Counted from the first letter of the stretch, positions 8,321 through 16,034 are shown. The stretch: 16,305 nt of DNA from Saccoglossus kowalevskii (GCF_000003605.2 NW_003138738.1:1-16305); one strand, 5' to 3'. Translations and numbers: made by a program. The notes: generated by a model not told the origin, from the sequence alone.

Positions 8321-8502
8321 TATTGGCTGCTACGATTTAGTTTTCTGCAAGATTGCACAAGAACACCAGCTGCACTCAATAAAAAAATACGTCGTAAATA
8401 CTGTTAGCGGATAAGAATTTGCGAAATTAAAGAGATAACATTGATGTGCTGGATCAGATGAGTCAGTCAATTAGACAGGAATTTTAGGATCTAGACATAA
8501 AA
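8321..8502 (+). repeat. Spacer type 1 (tRNA to relic), representative
   Basis: This is the ~182-bp tract between the 3' end of each tRNA and the relic. After the T-run it holds 'ttctgcaagattgcacaag', an A7-8 tract, 'tacgtcgt.aatactgttag', 'gaatttgcgaaattaaag', 'gatcagatgagtcagtcaat' and 'gatctagacat'. I see no coding potential and no strong hairpin. After the tRNAs at 6580 and 7695 about 15 bp around the A tract is missing ('cacttaataaatactg', near 6706 and 7822). Confidence 0.7.
8341..8344 (+). terminator. Pol III T-run after tRNA 8248
   Basis: T4 after a 20-nt trailer in the reference unit. Confidence 0.6.
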
Positions 8503-8609
8503 CACCTTGTGGCACTATAAAAAACGCAAAACACTATTACATAAAATAACAATGAATAAGGCATGTGACATCGAATCACATAATTGCGGTCCGAGTCACA
8601 TTGTGGTCG
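8503..8609 (+). pseudogene. tRNA-Arg-like relic, reference copy (L16)
   Basis: A diverged tRNA-Arg. The 5' part 'caccttgtggcactat' parallels GACTCCGTGGCCTAAT. About 34 nt of A-rich sequence then interrupts the D loop. From 'atgaataaggca' to 'gtggtcg' it runs parallel to the tRNA, with 38 of 49 positions matching and one gap. The anticodon stem is still fully paired (TGTGA/TCACA) around CATCGAA, with TCG kept but T33 replaced by A. The B-box site reads GGTCCGAGTCA, the T stem is broken, and no T-run follows. The short 'aaaaacgcaaaac' tract makes this the shortest copy (107 nt). It is not expected to be a working tRNA. Confidence 0.8.
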
Positions 8610-8810
8610 TATGGCGATGCAATAATTGTGTGTTCTGCAAAATTGAACTGCTACACCTGTCACAGCCAAACATGCAACTATTTCAAGAATAAATTTACCA
8701 GGTGCAAATTCGCAAATACGGGGATGTGCAGGACCCAACGACTTATTCAATTATCCAGGTAAATAGGAATTCGTAAAAAAATAGATGGCACAGGATGAAG
8801 ATGTACTTAA
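8610..8810 (+). repeat. Spacer type 2 (relic to tRNA), representative
   Basis: This is the ~201-bp tract upstream of each tRNA. It begins with a diverged copy of the tRNA 3' flank ('ttctgcaaaattgaactgc') and continues through 'cacctgtcacagccaaacat', 'gcaaattcgcaaatatgggg' and 'caacgacttattcaattatc'. The ~60 bp 5' of the tRNA is 'aggaattcgtaaaa...ttagatggcacaggatgaag' and 'atgtacttaa'. A short A run lies about 35-40 bp before the tRNA. I see no clear TATA box at a fixed Pol III position. Confidence 0.65.
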
Positions 8811-8883
8811 GACTCCGTGGTCTAATGGATAAGGCGTCTGACTTCGAATCAGAAGATTGTGGGTTCGAGTCCCGTCTGGGTCG
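8811..8883 (+). tRNA. tRNA-Arg-TCG: tRNA-Arg(UCG), acceptor mismatch (copy 16)
   Basis: Full length. C11 to T and C50 to T each leave G:T wobbles in the D and T stems. G67 to T creates a C6:T67 mismatch in the acceptor stem. B box and anticodon are intact. Probably transcribable, with a less stable product. Confidence 0.7.
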
Positions 8884-9065
8884 TATGGGCTGCTACGATT
8901 TAGTTTTCTGCAAGATTGCACAAGAACACCAGCTGCACTCAATAAAAAAATACGTCGTAAATACTGTTAGCGGATAAGAATTTGCGAAATTAAAGAGATA
9001 ACATTGATGTGCTGGATCAGATGAGTCAGTCAATTAGACAGGAATTTTAGGATCTAGACATAAAA

Positions 9066-9173
9066 CACCTTGTGGCACTATAAAAAAACGCAAAACACTA
9101 TTACATAAAATACCAATGAATAAGGCATGTGACATCGAATCACATAATTGCGGTCCGAGTCACATCGTGGTCG
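9066..9173 (+). pseudogene. tRNA-Arg-like relic L17
   Basis: It has 'cacatcgtggtcgta' and 'ggcgacgc', as in L5. It is the last relic before the unit that has none. Confidence 0.75.
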
Positions 9174-9377
9174 TATGGCGACGCAATAATTGTGTGTTCT
9201 GCAAAATTGAACTGCTACACCTGTCACAGCCAAACATGCAACTATTTCAAGAATAAATTCACCAGGTGCTAATTCGCAAATATGGGGATGTGAAGAACCC
9301 AACGACATATTCAATTATCCAGGTAAATAGGAATTCGTAAAAAAAAATTAGATGGCACAGTATGAAGATGTACTTAA

Positions 9378-9450
9378 GACTCCGTGGCCTAATGGATAAG
9401 GCGTCTGACTTCGAATCAGAAGATTGCGGGTTCGAGTCCTGTCGGGGTCG
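9378..9450 (+). tRNA. tRNA-Arg-TCG: tRNA-Arg(UCG), C63T variant (copy 17)
   Basis: One change: C63 to T gives a G51:T63 wobble in the T stem ('gagtcctgtcgg') and leaves the B box intact. The 5' flank has the private 'gcacagtatgaag'. The gene and this flank are repeated in the next copy at 9756. Confidence 0.9.
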
Positions 9451-9608
9451 TATTGGCTGCTACGATTTAGTTTTCTGCAAGATTGCACAAGAACACCAGC
9501 TGCACTCAATAAAAAAATACGTCGTAAATACTGTTAGCGGATAAGAATTTGCGAAATTAAAGAGATAACATTGATGTGCTGGATCAGATGAGTCAGTCAA
9601 TTAGACAG

Positions 9609-9640
9609 GAATTTTAGGATCTAGATCAAGAATAAATTCA
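9609..9640 (+). other. Deletion junction that removed one relic (378-bp unit)
   Basis: At about 9625 the sequence passes directly from 'gatctaga' (normally followed by 'cataaaacacc') to 'tcaagaataaattcacc' (normally ~185 bp further on). The whole relic and its immediate 3' flank are missing, which explains the single 378-bp spacing between the tRNAs at 9378 and 9756. Confidence 0.85.
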
Positions 9641-9755
9641 CCAGGTGCTAATTCGCAAATATGGGGATGTGCAGAACCCAACGACATATTCAATTATCCA
9701 GGTAAATAGGAATTCGTAAAAAAAATTAGATGGCACAGTATGAAGATGTACTTAA

Positions 9756-9828
9756 GACTCCGTGGCCTAATGGATAAGGCGTCTGACTTCGAATCAGAAG
9801 ATTGCGGGTTCGAGTCCTGTCGGGGTCG
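9756..9828 (+). tRNA. tRNA-Arg-TCG: tRNA-Arg(UCG), C63T variant (copy 18)
   Basis: It is identical to the gene at 9378, including the C63T change and the 'gcacagtatgaag' leader, and only 378 bp downstream of it. The pair looks like a recent unit duplication in which the second unit lost its relic. Confidence 0.9.
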
Positions 9829-10010
9829 TATTGGCTGCTACGATTTAGTTTTCTGCAAGATTGCACAAGACACCAGCTGCACTCAATAAAAAAATACGTC
9901 GTGAATACTGTTAGCGGATAAGAATTTGCGAAATTAAAGAGATAACATTGATGTGCTGGATCAGATGAGTCAGTCAATTAGACAAGGAATTTCAGGATCT
10001 AGACATAAAA

Positions 10011-10118
10011 CACCTTGTGGCACTATAAAAAAACGCAAAACACTATTACATAAAATACCAATGAATAAGGCATGTGACATCGAATCACATAATTGCGGTC
10101 CGAGTCACATTGTGGTCG
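10011..10118 (+). pseudogene. tRNA-Arg-like relic L19
   Basis: The common form, preceded by a private 'agacaaggaatttcagg'. It is the left edge of duplication B as far as I can place it. Confidence 0.75.
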
Positions 10119-10320
10119 TATGGCGATGCAATAATTGTGTGTTCTGCAAAATTGAACTGCTACACCTGTCACAGCCAAACATGCAACTATTTCAAGAATA
10201 AATTTAGAAGGTGCAAATTCGCAAATATGGAGATGTGCAGAACCCAACGACTTATTCAATTATCCAGGTAAATAGGAATTGGTAGAAAAATTAGATGGCA
10301 CAGGATAAAGATGTACTTAA

Positions 10321-10393
10321 GATTCCCTGGCCTAATGGATAAGGCGTCTGACTTCCAATCAGAAGATTGCTGTTTTGAGTCCCGTCGGGCTCG
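10321..10393 (+). pseudogene. Degenerate tRNA-Arg copy 19 with anticodon TCC
   Basis: 73 nt with multiple changes. The 5' end GATTCCC against CGGGCTC leaves two acceptor mismatches (3:70 and 7:66). The T loop reads TTTGAGT, losing the invariant C56 of the B box, and two T-stem bases changed. G36 to C makes the anticodon TCC, which would be read as Gly, but the surrounding decay makes a working tRNA unlikely. The related copy at 13087 keeps TCG, so the anticodon change came after the duplication or was lost there. Confidence 0.8.
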
Positions 10394-10575
10394 TATGGGC
10401 TGCTACGATTAGTTTTCTGCAAGATTGCACAAGAACACCAGCTGCACTCAATAAAAAAATACGTCGTGAATACTGTTCGCGGATAAGAATGTGCGAAATT
10501 AAAGAGATAACATTGATTGCTGGATCAGATGAGTCAGTCAATTAGACAGGAATTTTAGGATCTAGACATATAAAA

Positions 10576-10686
10576 CACCTTGTGGCACTATAAAAAAAAA
10601 TCGCAAAATACTATCACATAAAATACCAACGAATAAGGCATGTGACATCGAATCACATAATTGCGGTCCGAGTCACACTGTGGTCG
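10576..10686 (+). pseudogene. tRNA-Arg-like relic L20
   Basis: It has 'cacactgtggtcg', shared only with the relics at 13342 and 14972, all three in ~498-bp units. The insertion has 'aatcgcaaaatactatcac'. Confidence 0.75.
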
Positions 10687-10704
10687 TATGGCGATGCAAT
10701 AATT

Positions 10705-10722
10705 GTGTGTTCTAATTCGCAA
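10705..10722 (+). other. Internal ~68-bp deletion junction in a 498-bp unit (first)
   Basis: 'gtgtgttctaattcgcaaat' joins sequence normally ~68 bp apart. The block from 'gcaaaattgaactg' to 'ccaggtgc' is gone. Confidence 0.85.
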
Positions 10723-10818
10723 ATATGGGGATGTGCCGAACCCAACGACTTATTCAATTATCCAGATAAATAGGAATTGGTAAAAAAATTAGATGGCACA
10801 GGATGAAGATGTACTGAA

Positions 10819-10890
10819 GACTCCGTGGCCTAATGATAAGGCGTCTGACTTCGAATCAGAAGATTTCGGGTTCGAGTCCCGTCGGGGTCG
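10819..10890 (+). pseudogene. tRNA-Arg(TCG) copy 20, D-loop 1-nt deletion
   Basis: 72 nt. One of the two D-loop Gs is missing ('cctaatgataagg'), which damages the A box and the D-loop/T-loop contact. G49 to T adds a T-stem mismatch. The B box is intact. It might retain some transcription, so the pseudogene label is moderate. Its twin is at 13584. Confidence 0.65.
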
Positions 10891-11072
10891 TATTGGCTGC
10901 TACGATTTAGTTTTCTGCAAGATTGCACAAGAACACCAGCTGCACTCAATAAAAAAATACGTCGTGAATACTGTTAGCGGATAAGAATTTGCGAAATTAA
11001 AGAGATAACATTGATGTGCTGGATCAGATGAGTCAGTCAATTAGACAGGAATTTTAGGATCTAGACATAAAA

Positions 11073-11180
11073 CACCTTGTGGCACTATAAAAAAACGCAA
11101 AACACTATTACATAAAATACCAATGAATAAGGCATGTGACATCGAATCACATAATTGCGGTCCGAGTCACATTGTGGTCG
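11073..11180 (+). pseudogene. tRNA-Arg-like relic L21
   Basis: The common 'gtggtcgta' form, with the anticodon-like stem fully paired. Confidence 0.75.
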
Positions 11181-11383
11181 TATGGCGATGCAATAATTGT
11201 GTGTTCTGCAAAATTGAACTGCTACACCTGTCACAGCCAAACATGCAACTATTTCAAGAATAAATTCACCAGGTGCTAATTCGCAAATATGGGGATGTGC
11301 AGAACCCAACGACATATTCAATTATCCAGGTAAATAGGAATTCGTAAAAAAAATTAGATGGCACAGGATGAAGATGTACTTAA

Positions 11384-11456
11384 GACTCCGTGGCCTAATG
11401 GATAAGGCGTCTGACTTCGAATCAGAAGATTGCGGGTTCGAGTCCCGTCGGGGTCG
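11384..11456 (+). tRNA. tRNA-Arg-TCG: tRNA-Arg(UCG), intact (copy 21)
   Basis: All 73 positions match the consensus. It follows the damaged copy 20 by a normal 565 bp, showing whole and broken genes interleaved in this part of the array. Confidence 0.95.
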
Positions 11457-11476
11457 TATTGGCTGCTACGATTTAG

Positions 11477-11480
11477 TTTT
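11477..11480 (+). terminator. Pol III T-run after tRNA 11384
   Basis: T4 in the standard position. Confidence 0.6.
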
Positions 11481-11640
11481 CTGCAAGATTGCACAAGAAC
11501 ACCAGCTGCACTCAATAAAAAAATACGTCGTGAATACTGTTAGCGGATAAGAATTTGCGAAATTAAAGAGATAACATTGATGTGCTGGATCAGATGAGTC
11601 AGTCAATTAGACAGGAATTTTAGGATCTAGACATATAAAA

Positions 11641-11750
11641 CACCTTGTGGCACTATAAAAAAACGCAAATACTATTACAACATAAAATACCAACGAATAA
11701 GGCATGTGACATCGAATCACATAATTGCGGTCCGAGTGACATTGTGGTCA
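11641..11750 (+). pseudogene. tRNA-Arg-like relic L22
   Basis: The 'gtggtcata' sub-type with 'tacaacataaa' and 'gagtgac', and a shortened 'acgcaaatac' in the insertion. Confidence 0.75.
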
Positions 11751-11952
11751 TATGGCGATGCAATAATTGTGTGTTCTGCAAAATTGAACTGCTACACCTG
11801 TCACAGCCAAACATGCAACTATTTCAAGAATAAATTTAGCAGGTGAAAATTCGCAAATATGGGGATATGCAGAACCCAACGACTTATTCAATTATCCAGG
11901 TAAATAGGAATTCGTAAAAAAATTAGATGGCACAGGATGAAGATGTACTTAA

Positions 11953-12025
11953 GACTCCGTGGCATAATGGATAAGGCGTCTGACTTCGAATCAGAAGAAG
12001 ATGGGTTCGAGTCCCGTCGGGGTCG
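11953..12025 (+). tRNA. tRNA-Arg-TCG: tRNA-Arg(UCG), D-stem and variable-region changes (copy 22)
   Basis: C12 to A gives an A:G mismatch in the D stem and alters the A box. The variable region and T-stem base read 'gaagaagatggg' instead of 'gaagattgcggg'. Even so, the T stem ATGGG/CCCGT stays paired (A49:T65 gained, T50:G64 wobble) and the B box is intact. Activity is uncertain. Confidence 0.65.
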
Positions 12026-12210
12026 TATTGGCTGCTGCGATTTAGTTTTCTGCAAGATTGCACAAGAACACCAGCTGCACTCAATAAAAAAAATACGTCG
12101 TGAATACTGTTAGCGGATAAGAATTTGCGAAATTAAAGAGATAACATTGATGTGCTGGATCAGATGAGTCAGTCAATTAGACAGGAATTTTAGGATCTAG
12201 ACATATAAAA

Positions 12211-12319
12211 CACCTTGTGGCACTATAAAAAAAACGCAAAATACTATTACATAAAATACCAACGAATAAGGCATGTGACATCGAATCACATAATTGCGGT
12301 CCGAGTCACATTGTGGTCA
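12211..12319 (+). pseudogene. tRNA-Arg-like relic L23
   Basis: The 'gtggtcata' sub-type but with 'gagtcac', followed by a private 'tggcggtgc'. Confidence 0.75.
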
Positions 12320-12521
12320 TATGGCGGTGCAATAATTGTGTGTTCTGCAAAATTGAACTGCTACACCTGTCACAGCCAAACATGCAACTATTTCAAGAAT
12401 AAATTTAGCAGGTGCAAATTCGCAAAGATGGGGATGTGCAGAACCCAACGACTTATTCAATTATCCAGGTAAATAGGAATTCGTAAAAAAATTAGATGGC
12501 ACAGGATGAAGATGTACCTAA

Positions 12522-12594
12522 GACTCCGTGGCCTAATGGATAAGGCGTCTGACTTCGAATCAGAAGATTGCGGGTTCGAGTCCCGTCGGGGTCG
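12522..12594 (+). tRNA. tRNA-Arg-TCG: tRNA-Arg(UCG), intact (copy 23)
   Basis: All 73 positions match the consensus. The leader has 'gtacctaagactcc' for 'gtacttaagactcc', and the trailer begins 'tatttgctgc'. Confidence 0.95.
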
Positions 12595-12614
12595 TATTTG
12601 CTGCTACGATTTAG

Positions 12615-12618
12615 TTTT
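12615..12618 (+). terminator. Pol III T-run after tRNA 12522
   Basis: T4 in the standard position, trailer variant 'tatttgctgc'. Confidence 0.6.
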
Positions 12619-12776
12619 CTGCAAGATTGCACAAGAACACCATCTGCACTCAATAAAAAAATACGTCGTAAATACTGTTAGCGGATAAGAATTTGCGAAA
12701 TTAAAGAGATAACATTGATGTGCTGGATCAGATGAGTCAGTCAATTAGACAGGAATTTTAGGATCTAGACATAAAA

Positions 12777-12884
12777 CTCCTTGTGGCACTATAAAAAAAC
12801 GCAAAACACTATTACATAAAATACAAATGAATAAGGCATGTGACATCGAATCACATAATTGCGGTCCGAGTCACATTGTGGTCG
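12777..12884 (+). pseudogene. tRNA-Arg-like relic L24
   Basis: Duplication-B twin of L19 with private 'ctccttgtgg' and 'tacaaatgaat'. Confidence 0.75.
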
Positions 12885-13086
12885 TATGGCGATGCAATAA
12901 TTGTGTGTTTTGCAAAATTGAACTGCTACACCTGTCACAGCCAAACATGCAACTATTTCAAGAATAAATTTAGAAGGTGCAAATTCGCAAATATGGAGAT
13001 GTGCAGAACCCAACGACTTATTCAATTATCCAGGTAAATAGGAATTGGTAGAAAAATTAGATGGCACAGGATGAAGATGTACTTAA

Positions 13087-13159
13087 GATTCCCTGGCCTA
13101 ATGGATAAGGCGTCTGACTTCGAATCAGAAGATTGCTGGTTTGAGTCCCGTCGGGCTCG
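13087..13159 (+). pseudogene. Degenerate tRNA-Arg(TCG) copy 24
   Basis: It shares the GATTCCC 5' end and CGGGCTC 3' strand of the copy at 10321, with the same two acceptor mismatches. The T loop TTTGAGT lacks C56, and G51 to T mismatches C63. The anticodon arm is consensus TCG. It is likely inactive. Confidence 0.8.
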
Positions 13160-13341
13160 TATGGGCTGCTACGATTAGTTTTCTGCAAGATTGCACAAGA
13201 ACACCAGCTGCACTCAATAAAAAATACGTCGTGAATACTGTTCGCGGATAAGAATGTGCGAAATTAAAGAGATAACATTGATGTGCTGGATCAGATGAGT
13301 CAGTCAATTAGACAGGAATTTTAGGATCTAGACATATAAAA

Positions 13342-13451
13342 CACCTTGTGGCACTATAAAAAAAAACGCAAAATACTATTACATAAAATACCAACGAATA
13401 AGGCATGTGACATCGAATCACATAATTGCGGTCCGAGTCACACTGTGGTCG
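13342..13451 (+). pseudogene. tRNA-Arg-like relic L25
   Basis: Twin of L20 ('cacactgtggtcg'), preceding the same deletion junction. Confidence 0.75.
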
Positions 13452-13469
13452 TATGGCGATGCAATAATT

Positions 13470-13487
13470 GTGTGTTCTAATTCGCAA
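13470..13487 (+). other. Internal ~68-bp deletion junction (second)
   Basis: Same join as at ~10713, here at about 13478, as expected from duplication B. Confidence 0.85.
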
Positions 13488-13583
13488 ATATGGGGATGTG
13501 CCGAACCCAACGACTTATTCAATTATCCAGGTAAATAGGAATTGGTAAAAAAATTAGATGGCACAGGATGAAGATGTACTGAA

Positions 13584-13655
13584 GACTCCGTGGCCTAATG
13601 ATAAGGCGTCTGACTTCGAATCAGAAGATTTCGGGTTCGAGTCCCGTCGGGGTCG
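13584..13655 (+). pseudogene. tRNA-Arg(TCG) copy 25, D-loop 1-nt deletion
   Basis: Identical to the copy at 10819: 72 nt, D loop short by one G, G49 to T. The shared leader 'tactgaagactccg' confirms descent from the same duplicated block. Confidence 0.65.
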
Positions 13656-13839
13656 TATTGGCTGCTACGATTTAGTTTTCTGCAAGATTGCACAAGAACA
13701 CCAGCTGCACTCAATAAAAAAATACGTCGTGAATACTGTTAGCGGATAAGAATTTGCGAAATTAAAGAGATAACATTGATGTGCTGGATCAGATGAGTCA
13801 GTCAATTAGACAGGAATTTTAGGATCTAGACATATAAAA

Positions 13840-13947
13840 CACCTTGTGGCACTATAAAAAAACGCAAAATACTATTACATAAAATACCAATGAATATGGA
13901 ATGTGACATCGAATCACATAATTGCGGTCCGAGTCACATCGTGGTCG
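13840..13947 (+). pseudogene. tRNA-Arg-like relic L26
   Basis: It has 'cacatcgtggtcgta' and a private 'gaatatggaatgtgac', altering the D-arm-like part. Confidence 0.75.
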
Positions 13948-14149
13948 TATGGCGACGCAATAATTGTGTGTTCTGCAAAATTGAACTGCTACACCTGTCA
14001 CAGCCAAACATGCAACTATTTCAAGAATAAATTTAGCAGGTGCAAATTCGCAAATATGGAGATGTACAGAACCCAACGACTTATTCAATTATCCAAGTAA
14101 ATAGGAATTCGTAAAAAAATTAGATGGCACAGGATGAAGATGTACTTAA

Positions 14150-14222
14150 GACTCCGTGGCCTAATGGATAAGGCGTCTGACTTCGAATCAGAAGATTGCG
14201 GGTTCGAGTCCCGTCGGGGTTG
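14150..14222 (+). tRNA. tRNA-Arg-TCG: tRNA-Arg(UCG), C72T variant (copy 26)
   Basis: One change from consensus: C72 to T makes the end pair of the acceptor stem G1:T72, a wobble. The promoter boxes and anticodon arm are intact. It is probably transcribed. The altered end pair could affect end processing or charging. Confidence 0.85.
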
Positions 14223-14404
14223 TATGGGCTGCTACGATTTAGTTTTCTGCAAGATTGCACAAGAACACCAGCTGCACTCAATAAAAAAATACGTCGTGAA
14301 TACTGTTAGCGGATAAGAATTTGCGAAATTAAAGAGATAACATTGATGTGCTGGATCAGATGACTCAGTCAATTAGACAGGAATTTTAGGATCCAGACAT
14401 AAAA

Positions 14405-14512
14405 CACCTTGTGGCACTATAAAAAAACGCAAAACACTATTACATAAAACACCAATGAATAAGGCATGTGACATCGAATCACATAATTGCGGTCCGAGTC
14501 ACATTTTGGTCA
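14405..14512 (+). pseudogene. tRNA-Arg-like relic L27
   Basis: It has a private 'cacattttggtcata', which creates a T4 inside the relic. The upstream spacer has 'gatccagac' for 'gatctagac'. Confidence 0.75.
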
Positions 14513-14714
14513 TATGGCGATGCAATAATTGTGTGTTCTGCAAAATTGAACTGCTACACCTGTCACAGCCAAACATGCAACTATTTCAAGAATAAATTTA
14601 GCAGGTGCAAATTCGCAAATATGGGGATGTGCAGAACCCAACGACTTATTCAATTATCCAGGTAAATAGGAATTCGTAAAAAAATTAGATGGCACAGGAT
14701 GAAGATGTACTTAA

Positions 14715-14787
14715 GACTCCGTGGCTTAATGGATAAGGCGTCTGACTTCGAATCAGAAGATTGCTGGTTCGAGTCCCGTCGGGCTAG
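14715..14787 (+). pseudogene. tRNA-Arg(TCG) copy 27, acceptor mismatches
   Basis: The 3' strand reads CGGGCTA before G73, giving C3:C70 and G1:A72 mismatches, and G51 to T breaks a T-stem pair. C12 to T is a tolerated wobble. The B box is intact, so RNA could be made, but the acceptor stem is poor. Confidence 0.7.
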
Positions 14788-14971
14788 TATGGGCTGCTAC
14801 GATTTAGTTTTCTGCAAGATTGCACAAGAACACCAGCTGCACTCAATAAAAAAATACGTCGTGAATACTGTTAGCGGAAAAGAATTTGCGAAATTAAAGA
14901 GATAACATTGATGTGCTGAGTCAGATGAGTCAGTCAATTAGACAGGAATTTTAGGATCTAGACATATAAAA

Positions 14972-15081
14972 CGCCTTGTGGCACTATAAAAAAAAACGCA
15001 AAATACTATTACATAAAATACCAACGAATAAGGCATGTGACATCGAATCACATAATTGCGGTCCGAGTCACACTGTGGTCG
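14972..15081 (+). pseudogene. tRNA-Arg-like relic L28
   Basis: The third 'cacactgtggtcg' relic, with private 'cgccttgtgg'. Confidence 0.75.
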
Positions 15082-15099
15082 TATGGCGATGCAATAATT

Positions 15100-15117
15100 G
15101 TGTGTTCTAATTCGCAA
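15100..15117 (+). other. Internal ~68-bp deletion junction (third)
   Basis: Same join as at ~10713 and ~13478, but followed by a normal 'aggaattcg' leader and an unrelated tRNA copy. Only this part of the unit was shared with the other two. Confidence 0.85.
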
Positions 15118-15213
15118 ATATGGGGATGTGCCGAACCCAACGACTTATTCAATTATCCAGGTAAATAGGAATTCGTAAAAAAATTAGATGGCACAGGATG
15201 AAGATGTACTTAA

Positions 15214-15286
15214 GACTCCGTGGCCTAATGGATAAGGCGTCTTACTTCGAATCAGAAGATTGCGGGTTCGAGTCCCGTCGGGGTCG
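15214..15286 (+). tRNA. tRNA-Arg-TCG: tRNA-Arg(UCG), anticodon-stem mismatch (copy 28)
   Basis: One change: G30 to T ('cgtcttacttcg') turns a G30:C40 pair into a T:C mismatch in the anticodon stem. Everything else is consensus, including both promoter boxes and TCG. Confidence 0.75.
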
Positions 15287-15468
15287 TATAGGCTGCTGCG
15301 ATTTAGTTTTCTGCAAGATTGCACAAGAACACCAGCTGCACTCAATAAAAAAATACGTCGTGAATACTGTTAGCGGATAAGAATTTGCGAAATTAAAGAG
15401 ATAACATTGATGTGCTGGATCAGATGACTCAGTCAATTAGACAGGAATTTTAAGATCTAGACATAAAA

Positions 15469-15576
15469 CACCTTGGGGCACTATAAAAAAACGCAAAACA
15501 CTATTACATAAAATACCAATGAATAAGGCATGTGACATCGAATCACATAATTGCGGTCCGAGTCACATCGTGGTCG
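15469..15576 (+). pseudogene. tRNA-Arg-like relic L29
   Basis: It has 'cacatcgtggtcgta' followed by 'tagcgacgc', plus a private 'ccttggggcac'. The next spacer has 'cacagctaaac'. Confidence 0.75.
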
Positions 15577-15779
15577 TATAGCGACGCAATAATTGTGTGT
15601 TCTGCAAAATTGAACTGCTACACCTGTCACAGCTAAACATGCAACTATTTCAAGAATAAATTCACCAGGTGCTAATTCGCAAATATGGGGATGTGCAGAA
15701 CTCAGCGACATATTCAATTATTCAGGTAAATAGGAATTCGTAAAAAAAATTAGATGGCACAGGATGAAGATGTACTTAA

Positions 15780-15852
15780 GACTCCGTGGCCTAATGGATA
15801 AGGCGTCTGACTTCGAATCAGAAGATTGCGGGTTCGAGTCCCGTCGGGGTCG
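15780..15852 (+). tRNA. tRNA-Arg-TCG: tRNA-Arg(UCG), intact (copy 29)
   Basis: All 73 positions match the consensus. It is the last tRNA in the window. The next copy would be expected about 40 bp past the right edge. Confidence 0.95.
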
Positions 15853-15872
15853 TATGGGCTGCTACGATTTAG

Positions 15873-15876
15873 TTTT
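15873..15876 (+). terminator. Pol III T-run after tRNA 15780
   Basis: T4 in the standard position, trailer variant 'tatgggctgc'. Confidence 0.6.
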
Positions 15877-16034
15877 CTGCAAGATTGCACAAGAACACCA
15901 GCTGCACTCAATAAAAAAATACGTCGTGAATACTGTTAGCGGATAAGAATTTGCGAAATTAAAGAGATAGCATTGATGTGCTGGATCAGATGAGTCAGTC
16001 AATTAGACAGGAATTTTAGGATCTAGACATAAAA

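Larger units (their letters stand above)
8248..8810 (+). repeat. Representative complete dimer unit (563 bp)
   Basis: This is a good reference unit. It holds an intact tRNA-Arg (8248-8320), a T-run (8341-8344), a ~182-bp spacer, the tRNA-like relic (8503-8609) and a ~201-bp spacer leading to the next tRNA at 8811. The two halves are 255 and 308 bp, and they differ mostly through the ~34-nt insertion in the relic. Homology between halves is visible across the tRNA body, the ~60 bp downstream, and more weakly the far spacer ('aatttgcgaaat' against 'aaattcgcaaat'; 'gtcaattagacagg' against 'ttcaattatccagg'). Confidence 0.85.
10011..11060 (+). repeat. Higher-order duplication B, left copy (units 19-20)
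   Basis: This segment matches ~12777-13825 at an offset of 2,765-2,766 bp. Shared private features are 'tttagaaggtgc' and 'ggaattggtagaaaa' upstream of the first tRNA, the 5' end 'gattccctgg' of that tRNA, 'gttcgcggataagaatgtgc' downstream, the ~68-bp deletion in the second unit, and 'tactgaagactccg' leading into the second tRNA. Boundaries are approximate. Confidence 0.85.
12777..13825 (+). repeat. Higher-order duplication B, right copy (units 24-25)
   Basis: This is the partner of ~10011-11060. It differs at a few single bases, most notably the anticodon: TCG here, TCC in the left copy. To its right the arrays diverge: the next relic here has 'gaatatggaatgtgac', where the left copy has 'gaataaggcatgtgac'. 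Confidence 0.85.

Noticed and set aside
8395-8490. Hammerhead-type ribozyme in the spacer ('gatcagatgagtcag' with upstream 'gcgaaatt')
   Set aside because: The required core CTGATGA is not present (it reads CAGATGA), the order of core pieces is wrong, and I could not find the three helices on either strand.
8503-8609. Relic as a second functional tRNA (Arg, TCG)
   Set aside because: The ~34-nt D-loop insertion, broken T stem and B box, mismatched acceptor, A at position 33 and no following T-run all argue against a working tRNA.
8248-8810. Unit as a classic tRNA-derived SINE
   Set aside because: Copies are strictly head-to-tail with no target-site duplications, and there is no 3' tail or LINE-like end. 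A SINE origin before tandem amplification remains possible but is not shown.
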